A program made the translations under genes and the position numbers. Positions 57,217 to 64,000 of a stretch of 64,000 nucleotides of DNA are shown piece after piece. The notes beneath the pieces are model-generated. The model was not told the DNA's origin. It ran no database searches and worked only from the letters and a program-made list of their open reading frames with translations. Source of the DNA: Meridianimarinicoccus sp. MJW13 (GTDB lineage Bacteria; Pseudomonadota; Alphaproteobacteria; Rhodobacterales; Rhodobacteraceae). Location: contig NZ_JACNMU010000005.1 of assembly GCF_014901205.1 (NCBI RefSeq), positions 124,001 through 188,000 on the forward strand, in the 5' to 3' direction. The first letter of the stretch is position 1. Each line of letters begins with the position of its first letter.

Positions 57217-58071
57217 ATGACCGACTCGCTTCAATTCCCCGATGGCCCCTGGCCCGAGCTTCTGCCCGGCTGGGTCTGGCTGTGCGGCACGGGTCCGGGC
57301 GATCCGGGCCTGATGACCCTGCATGCAGTGAACGCGCTGCGCCAAGCCGATGTGATCGTCTACGACGCCTTGATGAACCCCGAGATCCTGACCTGGGCGC
57401 GGCCCGAGGCCGAGCGTATCTATGCAGGCAAGCGCGGCGGCAAACCCTCGGCCCAGCAGCGCGACATCTCGCTGCAACTGGTCGAACTGGCCCGCGCAGG
57501 CAAGCGCGTGCTGCGGCTGAAAGGCGGCGACCCCTTCGTTTTCGGGCGCGGCGGGGAAGAGGCGCAGACCCTGATCCAGCACCAGGTGCCGGTGCGCATC
57601 GTGCCCGGCATCACCGCCGGGATCGGCGGGATGGCCTATGCCGGCATCCCGGTGACTCATCGCGATGTGAACCAGACCGTGGCCTTCGTCACCGGCCATG
57701 ACCGGCAGGGGCTGGCCCCCGGGTCGGTCGATTGGCCATCGCTGGCGAAAGCGGCGCAGGTCATCGTGATCTACATGGGCATGAAGCACATCCGCGCCAT
57801 TGCCGACGAGTTGATGGCGGGTGGACGCGCGCCGGACGAACCCGTCGCGGTGATCACCGCCGCCAGCCTGCCCGACCAGCGTGTGCTGGAAACCACCCTT
57901 CAGACCGCCGCGGACGATATTGCCGCTGCCGAGATGACCCCGCCCGCGGTCATCTGCATCGGCCGGTCGGTATTGATGCGGCAGGTGCTGGACTGGCAGG
58001 CACTGGCCGCGGGTGAGACACCCCGCAACCTGGATCCATTGGGACGCGGACGCCCTGCCGAGATGTCGTGA
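57217..58071 (+). CDS. cobA: Uroporphyrinogen-III C-methyltransferase
   Basis: CobA adds methyls at C2 and C7 of uroporphyrinogen III to give precorrin-2, the entry to siroheme and cobalamin. The 284-residue protein has the SAM site VWLCGTGPGDPGLMTLHA, YAGKRGGKPSAQQRDI and LRLKGGDPFVFGRGGEE, then VPGITAGIGG. ATG 57217 is chosen over an open extension. It is divergent from cbiD by 108 bp and overlaps cobB by four bases. Confidence 0.95.
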   Translation: MTDSLQFPDGPWPELLPGWVWLCGTGPGDPGLMTLHAVNALRQADVIVYDALMNPEILTWARPEAERIYAGKRGGKPSAQQRDISLQLVELARAGKRVLRLKGGDPFVFGRGGEEAQTLIQHQVPVRIVPGITAGIGGMAYAGIPVTHRDVNQTVAFVTGHDRQGLAPGSVDWPSLAKAAQVIVIYMGMKHIRAIADELMAGGRAPDEPVAVITAASLPDQRVLETTLQTAADDIAAAEMTPPAVICIGRSVLMRQVLDWQALAAGETPRNLDPLGRGRPAEMS

Positions 58072-59381
58072 CCGGCGGCACCGGCCTGATCCTGGCCGCC
58101 TCCTCCTCGGGCGCGGGCAAGACCACGGTGACGCTGGGCCTGTTGCGGGCACTGTCGCGGCAGGACCTGCCGGTGCGCAGCGCCAAATCCGGCCCCGACT
58201 ACATCGACCCCCGCTTTCACGAAGCCGCCACGGGCCAGCCCTGTGTCAACCTCGATGCCTGGGCGATGTCGCCTGCACGCCTGCGGGCGCTGGCCGCCGG
58301 ACCGGGGCTGCTGTTGATCGAAGGGGCCATGGGGCTGTTTGATGGTGCGCCCCCAGACGGGCGCGGTGCCTGTGCCGATCTGGCCCGGCACCTTGGCCTG
58401 CCGGTGGTGCTGATCGTCGATGCCGGCCGCATGGCACAATCGGTGGCGCCGCTTGTGGCCGGCTTCGCAGGTCATGACCCCGAGGTGCGTCTGGCCGGAA
58501 TTATCCTGAACCGCGTCGGCAGCCCCCGGCACGAATCGCTGTTGCGCCGAGCGCTGGCTCCGCTCGGTCTGCCGGTGCTGGGCGCGCTGCCAAGATTGCC
58601 GGGGCTGGAAACCCCCTCGCGCCACCTTGGGCTGGTGCAGGCGGCGGAACACGGTGATCTGGAAAGCTTCCTCGACCGCGCCGCCGACACCGTGTCCAGC
58701 CATTGCGACCTTGAGGCGCTTGTGGCCCTGTCCGCGCCTTTGCCATCCGCAAGCCCCGCGCCGCGCCTTTCACCGCCAGCGCAGACAATCGCGGTGGCAC
58801 AGGATGTGGCCTTTGCCTTTGCCTATCCGCATCTTCTGGCCGACTGGCGCGCACAAGGGGCCGAGATCCGCCCGTTTTCCCCGCTGGCCGATGACCCTGT
58901 GCCCGAGGCGGGGTTTGTCTTTCTGCCCGGCGGTTACCCCGAACTGCACGCCGGGCGACTGGCGGCCAATACCCGCTTTCTGTCCGGTCTCAGGACCGCG
59001 GCGCAGGCAGGCACACCGATCTATGGCGAATGCGGCGGCTACATGGTGCTGGGCGACGGGCTGATCGATGCCCAGGGTGCGCGTCACGAAATGGCCGGGT
59101 TGCTGCGGCTTGAAACCAGCTTTGCCCACCGCAAGCTGCATCTGGGCTATCGCACGGTACAGGCCTCCCAAGGGCCGATGTCCGGCATCTGGGCCGCGCA
59201 TGAATTTCACTACGCCACCACCGTGAAGGCCGAAGGCGCGCCGCTGTTCACGGCCAGAGATGCCGAAGGCACGCCCCTGCCCGACATGGGGCTGGTGCAG
59301 GGCGCTGTCTGCGGCTCCTTCGCCCATCTGATCGACCGGGCTTTTCCCGCCCCGGCGCAAGGTGTAATCCCCGACGCATGA
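58068..59381 (+). CDS. cobB: Cobyrinate a,c-diamide synthase
   Basis: CobB amidates side chains a and c of (hydrogeno)byrinate with ATP and glutamine. The 437-residue protein has the P-loop ILAASSSGAGKTTVTLGLLRAL, the switch GPDYIDPRFH and a C-terminal triad-type glutaminase domain with nucleophile cysteine in IYGECGGYMVLG and the late ATHEF-like AAHEFHYATTVKAEG. The start is GTG overlapping the cobA stop. Confidence 0.95.
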   Translation: MTGGTGLILAASSSGAGKTTVTLGLLRALSRQDLPVRSAKSGPDYIDPRFHEAATGQPCVNLDAWAMSPARLRALAAGPGLLLIEGAMGLFDGAPPDGRGACADLARHLGLPVVLIVDAGRMAQSVAPLVAGFAGHDPEVRLAGIILNRVGSPRHESLLRRALAPLGLPVLGALPRLPGLETPSRHLGLVQAAEHGDLESFLDRAADTVSSHCDLEALVALSAPLPSASPAPRLSPPAQTIAVAQDVAFAFAYPHLLADWRAQGAEIRPFSPLADDPVPEAGFVFLPGGYPELHAGRLAANTRFLSGLRTAAQAGTPIYGECGGYMVLGDGLIDAQGARHEMAGLLRLETSFAHRKLHLGYRTVQASQGPMSGIWAAHEFHYATTVKAEGAPLFTARDAEGTPLPDMGLVQGAVCGSFAHLIDRAFPAPAQGVIPDA

Positions 59382-60601
59382 GCACCGATATCCCCATCGC
59401 CAGCCCTGATAGCGACCGCCGCGCCAAACGCAACGTGGCGGTTCTGGTGGCCGCACAGGCCATCCTTGGCAGCCAGATGCCGATGATCTTCGTGATCGGC
59501 GGGCTGGCGGGGCAGATGCTGGCCCCCAACGCCTGCCTCGCGACGCTGCCCATTTCGCTGATCGTCTTCGGCTCGATGACCACGGCGCCCTGGCTCAGCC
59601 CGCTGATGCAGCGGATGGGCCGTCGCACGGGTTTCCTGATCGGCGCCATGGGCGGCATGATCGGGGCGCTGATCTGCGTGCTGGCGCTGTCGCAGGGCTC
59701 TTTCGCGCTGTTCCTGCTGGGCTCGTATCTGACCGGGATCTACATGTCGGCGCAGGGGTTCTACCGTTTTGCCGCCGCCGATACCGCCAGCGAGGCGTTC
59801 CGGCCCAAGGCCATCAGCTATGTCATGGCGGGCGGGTTGCTGTCGGCGGTGCTGGGTCCGCAACTGGTGAAGGTGACGACCAATGCCACGGCGATTCCCT
59901 TCATGGGCACCTATGCGCTGGTCATCGGCCTGAACCTTGTCGGCATGGCGCTGTTCTTCCTGCTCGACATTCCCAAGGCACCGCCACGCCGCGCCACCGA
60001 TGCCCCGGCGCGCAGCTGGCTGGAGCTTCTGTCCCAGCCGACCATCGCGGTGGCCGTCATCTGCGCCATGGTTTCCTACGCGCTGATGAACCTGGTGATG
60101 ACCTCGACCCCGCTGGCCGTGGTGGGCTGTGGCTTCACGGAAGGCAATGCCGCCGACATTGTCACCGGCCATGTGCTGGCCATGTTCGCGCCGTCGTTCT
60201 TCACCGGCCACCTGATCGCGCGCTTCGGTGCCACGCGCATCGTTGCCCTGGGTCTCGTGATCCTCGGCATCGCCGGCGTGGTCGCCCTGCAAGGGGTAGA
60301 GTTGGAGAACTTCTTCCTGGCGCTGGTCCTGCTGGGCATCGGCTGGAACTTCGGCTTCATCGGCGCCACCACCATGCTGGCCAGCGCCCATGAACCGCAT
60401 GAACGCGGGCGGGTGCAGGGCATGAACGACGCGCTGGTTTTCGGCGGCGTGGTTCTGGCCTCGCTGGCCTCGGGCGGGTTGATGAACTGCTCGGGCGGCA
60501 CGGCCGAGGCCGGGTGGAGCGCGGTCAACCTGGCCATGGTGCCCTTCCTGACCCTGGCCGGCGGCGCTCTGATCTGGCTGACCCTCAGACCGCAGGACTG
60601 A
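59378..60601 (+). CDS. MFS transporter in the cob cluster
   Basis: The 407-residue protein has twelve hydrophobic segments with a loop between six and six (about 195-215) and an MFS motif in MQRMGRRTGFLIG. It overlaps cobB by four bases (ATGA), so it is made with the cobalamin enzymes. The substrate is unknown; no motif ties it to cobalt or corrinoids. Confidence 0.85.
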   Translation: MSTDIPIASPDSDRRAKRNVAVLVAAQAILGSQMPMIFVIGGLAGQMLAPNACLATLPISLIVFGSMTTAPWLSPLMQRMGRRTGFLIGAMGGMIGALICVLALSQGSFALFLLGSYLTGIYMSAQGFYRFAAADTASEAFRPKAISYVMAGGLLSAVLGPQLVKVTTNATAIPFMGTYALVIGLNLVGMALFFLLDIPKAPPRRATDAPARSWLELLSQPTIAVAVICAMVSYALMNLVMTSTPLAVVGCGFTEGNAADIVTGHVLAMFAPSFFTGHLIARFGATRIVALGLVILGIAGVVALQGVELENFFLALVLLGIGWNFGFIGATTMLASAHEPHERGRVQGMNDALVFGGVVLASLASGGLMNCSGGTAEAGWSAVNLAMVPFLTLAGGALIWLTLRPQD

Positions 60602-60624
60602 CGCCGCACAACCGCTGCAAGGGG

Positions 60625-60643
60625 CCTGCCCCAGACGGGCAGG
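60625..60643. terminator. Hairpin between the convergent MFS and SQS/PSY-like genes
   Basis: CCTGCCC (60625-60631) pairs with GGGCAGG (60637-60643) over a 5-nt loop. No T run follows on either strand, so it is a weak two-way terminator candidate. Confidence 0.3.
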
Positions 60644-60659
60644 ACAGGCCGCGCGGCCG

Positions 60660-61430
60660 CTAGATGCGCCGTGTCATGGAGGCCCGCAGCAGGGCCAGCC
60701 GCCGTGCCGCTTCGCTTTCGGCAAGCTGGCCGTCGGCGACCCGGCCCGGCACCTGTGCGGCCCGACCCAACACCACCGATGCGCGCCACCCGCTGAGCAG
60801 CGCGGACCGGGCCAGTCGATCCACAGCACCAAATCCCTGCCGCGCGCGGACCAGCCAGCCCAGCCCGTCGCGGGCCAGCGCCTGCACGGCCGCGGCACGT
60901 CCATCCGGCAGCGGCACACGGCCACGGGCTTCCAACTCGGGCACCGCCAGCAGCCATGCCGCCAGCCCCGAGGCCTGCCCGGCATCCCGAAACACCGGTT
61001 CCGCCGCGGCCTGCGCCCCCAGCGCCCGGCCCGCGGTCCAGAACAGCGCGCCCGAGGTGTCCTGCAGATACTGGTCAAAAGCCGCGCGATCTTCGAAAGG
61101 GTCGCGCTGCAGGTCCAGCCGTCGCGCCTCGACCAGCGGGATCAGAACCTTTGCCCCGTCTGCATCCAGCACACCGCTCAGGGGGGTGGCGACCTCATGC
61201 TTGCGCACGGTACCGCCCGCCACGATCTCGTCCAGAAGGTCACGCCACCATTGCAAGCGCATCTCGCCGATCATCACCTCGGCGCTGACCCAGGGCGCGC
61301 GGGCGACCTCAAGGTTGAAGGCATAGAGCGGCAGCAGCACCGGGCGCGCCGCCACGGGGGCCGCCAGAACCGCGCGAAACCGGTCGGGATCGCCGCGTTC
61401 CAGCACATCGGCGCAGGCTTGCAGGCTCAT
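60660..61430 (-). CDS. Squalene/phytoene-synthase-family protein, non-catalytic type
   Basis: The 256-residue all-alpha protein has the family segment LLPLYAFNLEVARAPWVS and MIGEMRLQWWRDLLDEI. The two Asp-rich (DxxxD) motifs that bind the prenyl diphosphates are absent: the first region reads LEVARA and the second LAAWLLAVPEL. This is the pattern of the NDUFAF6-like branch, linked to complex I assembly in mitochondria, rather than a carotenoid enzyme. No crt genes are nearby. It follows cimA on the same strand by 15 nt. Confidence 0.8.
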   Translation of the reverse strand: MSLQACADVLERGDPDRFRAVLAAPVAARPVLLPLYAFNLEVARAPWVSAEVMIGEMRLQWWRDLLDEIVAGGTVRKHEVATPLSGVLDADGAKVLIPLVEARRLDLQRDPFEDRAAFDQYLQDTSGALFWTAGRALGAQAAAEPVFRDAGQASGLAAWLLAVPELEARGRVPLPDGRAAAVQALARDGLGWLVRARQGFGAVDRLARSALLSGWRASVVLGRAAQVPGRVADGQLAESEAARRLALLRASMTRRI

Positions 61431-61445
61431 CCCCGGCCCTGCCGA

Positions 61446-63127
61446 TCAGACCGGCGCGGCATCCGGCACCGCCTTGGACGCTGCCGCCACCGCGGCCCCG
61501 TCATGGGCCAGCTTCCAGTTGATCGCGTCCAGCAGCGCATCGAAGGACGCGTCGATGATGTTGGCCGAAACCCCCACCGTCGACCAGCTGTTGCCGCTGC
61601 GATCCACGCTGTCGATGATGACGCGGGTCACGGCCTCGGTGCCTGCGCCGATGATGCGCACGCGGAAATCGACCAGCCGCATGTCCTCGATCGACGACCG
61701 ATAAGGCGACAGGCCCTGCACCAGCGCCGAATAAAGCGCGCTGACCGGCCCGCTGTCGCGGCCAAGGCTGTCGCTGCCGAAGGCGTGCAGGCGCAGCGCC
61801 TCGTCTCCGACCCGCACCTGAACCGAAGCTTCCGAGGAATGCTCGACCCCGCTGTCGGTCCGCCGCCGCGCGATCACCACGCGGTACCAGTCGACGCTGA
61901 AGTAATCCGTCACGCCGCCCAACTCCTGCCGGGCGATCAGCTCGAAACTGGCCTGCGCGGTGTCATAGGAATAGCCCGCCGATTCCTGCTCCTTGATCCG
62001 GTCCAGAATGCGGCCCAGGGCCGGCGTGCCGGGTGCCACGTCGAACCCGGCCTCGGCCAGCCGGCGGCGCAGGTTCGACTGCCCCGCCTGGTTCGACATC
62101 GGGATCACGCGGGCATTGCCGACGGTGCCCGGCTCGACATGTTCATAGGTGGTGGGGTCTTTCAGGATGGCCGAGGCGTGCAGCCCCGCCTTATGGGCAA
62201 AGGCCGACGCCCCCACGTATGGCGCGGATTTCTGCGGCACCCGGTTCAGGATGTCATCCAGCAACCGCGACACCCGTGTCAGGCTTTTCAGCCCGTCAAG
62301 GCTCACCCCGGTGTCAAACCGCGAGCGATAGGGATCCTTCATCAGCAGGGTCGGGATCAGCGACACCAGGTTGGCATTGCCGCAGCGTTCGCCCAGCCCG
62401 TTCAGCGTGCCCTGCACCTGTCGCGCACCGGCGTCGATGGCCGCCAGCGAGTTTGCCACCGCGTTGCCGGTGTCGTCATGGGTGTGAATGCCCAGCCGGT
62501 CGCCGGGAATGCCCGCGTCGATCACCAGCCCGGTGATCCGCCCCACTTCGCCGGGCAGCGAGCCGCCGTTGGTGTCGCACAGCACGATCCAGCGTGCCCC
62601 GGCCTCATAGGCCGCCCGCAGGCAGTTCAGCGCGTATTCCGGGTTGGACTTGTAGCCGTCGAAGAAATGCTCGGCATCGAACAGCGCCTCGCGCCCCTGC
62701 GCCACGATATGCGCGATCGAGCGGCTGATGTTGTCGAGGTTCTCCTCCAACTCGATGCCAAGCGCGGTGGTGACGTGGAAGTCATGGGTCTTGCCCACCA
62801 GACAGACCGCCGGAGTATTGGCGTTCAGAACCCCGGCCAGAACCTCGTCATTCTCGGCCGAGCGTCCCGCCCGCTTGGTCATGCCAAAGGCGGTCAGGGT
62901 GGCGCGGGTCTGCGGCGGGGCGGCGAAGAACTCGCTGTCAGTAGGGTTCGCGCCGGGCCAGCCGCCTTCGATATAGTCGATGCCAAGATCGTCCAGCGCC
63001 TTGGCGATGCGGATCTTCTCGGGGGTCTGGAATTGCACCCCCTGGGTCTGCTGGCCGTCGCGCAGGGTGGTGTCGAACAGGTACAGCCGTTCGCGCGGCG
63101 CGGTCCATGTGCGGTGGGTCGACATGG

Positions 63128-63131
<4 letters not shown>
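61446..63131 (-). CDS. cimA: (R)-citramalate synthase
   Basis: CimA condenses pyruvate and acetyl-CoA to citramalate, a threonine-independent route to 2-oxobutanoate and isoleucine. The 561-residue protein has the LeuA-type barrel: [32 protein letters not shown] and [16 protein letters not shown], then a C-terminal LeuA dimer domain (about 435-545). The first ATG overlaps the cysS stop by four bases; a second ATG lies two codons on. Confidence 0.93.

Positions 63132-64000
<869 letters not shown>

Overview
The window is a 64-kb piece of a GC-rich alphaproteobacterial chromosome, almost certainly from the Rhodobacterales (Rhodobacter/Roseobacter group). The signs are an irr regulator divergent from a fabA-fabB-fabI operon, a DUF4167 protein, a miaB-phoH-ybeY-corC-lnt-trmB series, and GAC-N7-GTC operators before an fbpA iron-binding protein. 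It is dense housekeeping DNA: no rRNA, tRNA, CRISPR array, insertion sequence or prophage was seen.

Layout. 0-9 kb: the end of scpB, a duplicated terminator module, then a leftward set aroA, trmB, lnt, corC, ybeY, phoH, miaB (shikimate pathway, tRNA and rRNA maturation, lipoprotein acylation) and a CadD-like membrane protein. 9-12 kb: irr facing fabA-fabB-fabI (unsaturated fatty acid synthesis). 12.2-13.5 kb: the only gene-poor stretch, with an AT-rich promoter-like island, two microproteins sharing the same C-terminal motif, and a stand-alone TfoX C-terminal-domain protein. 13.4-18.7 kb: ndk, a LysR regulator, an ABC-F ATPase, a MarC protein, a membrane-anchored aspartic protease, holC and pepA. 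20-28 kb: lptF-lptG-lptD-surA-pdxA-rsmA, the outer-membrane assembly operon. 27.8-34 kb: DUF4167, prfA-prmC, DUF1499, mazG, fbpA and a nucleoside hydrolase. 34-41 kb: selO, fur, an EamA exporter, eno, a secreted PRC-barrel protein, a DUF985 cupin and a GNAT enzyme. 40.5-44.3 kb: zwf-pgl-pgi, the entry to the Entner-Doudoroff and pentose phosphate routes. 44.4-53.2 kb: a radical SAM protein of unknown role, then a carbohydrate ABC-uptake cluster with its GntR regulator, esterase, TIM-barrel isomerase and Gfo/Idh dehydrogenase. 53-64 kb: an HNH nuclease, a hydrolase, an AlkA-type glycosylase, cobK-cbiD facing cobA-cobB-MFS (cobalamin), a squalene/phytoene-synthase-family protein, cimA and the 3' part of cysS.

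The most unusual item is the pair of about 35-residue proteins at 12.70-13.04 kb. They end in F-x-D-W-A-x-I at the same distance from the stop, with synonymous codon differences in that motif. They sit behind an AT-rich island and just before a TfoX_C protein. The second is the 3' half of cysS, whose base composition drops sharply against its own upstream part and its neighbours, which suggests an allelic mosaic. Regulatory findings include paired GAC-N7-GTC sites before fbpA and paired TTATCGATAA operators between gntR and the ABC ATPase gene. All family calls come from reading motifs; no database search was run.
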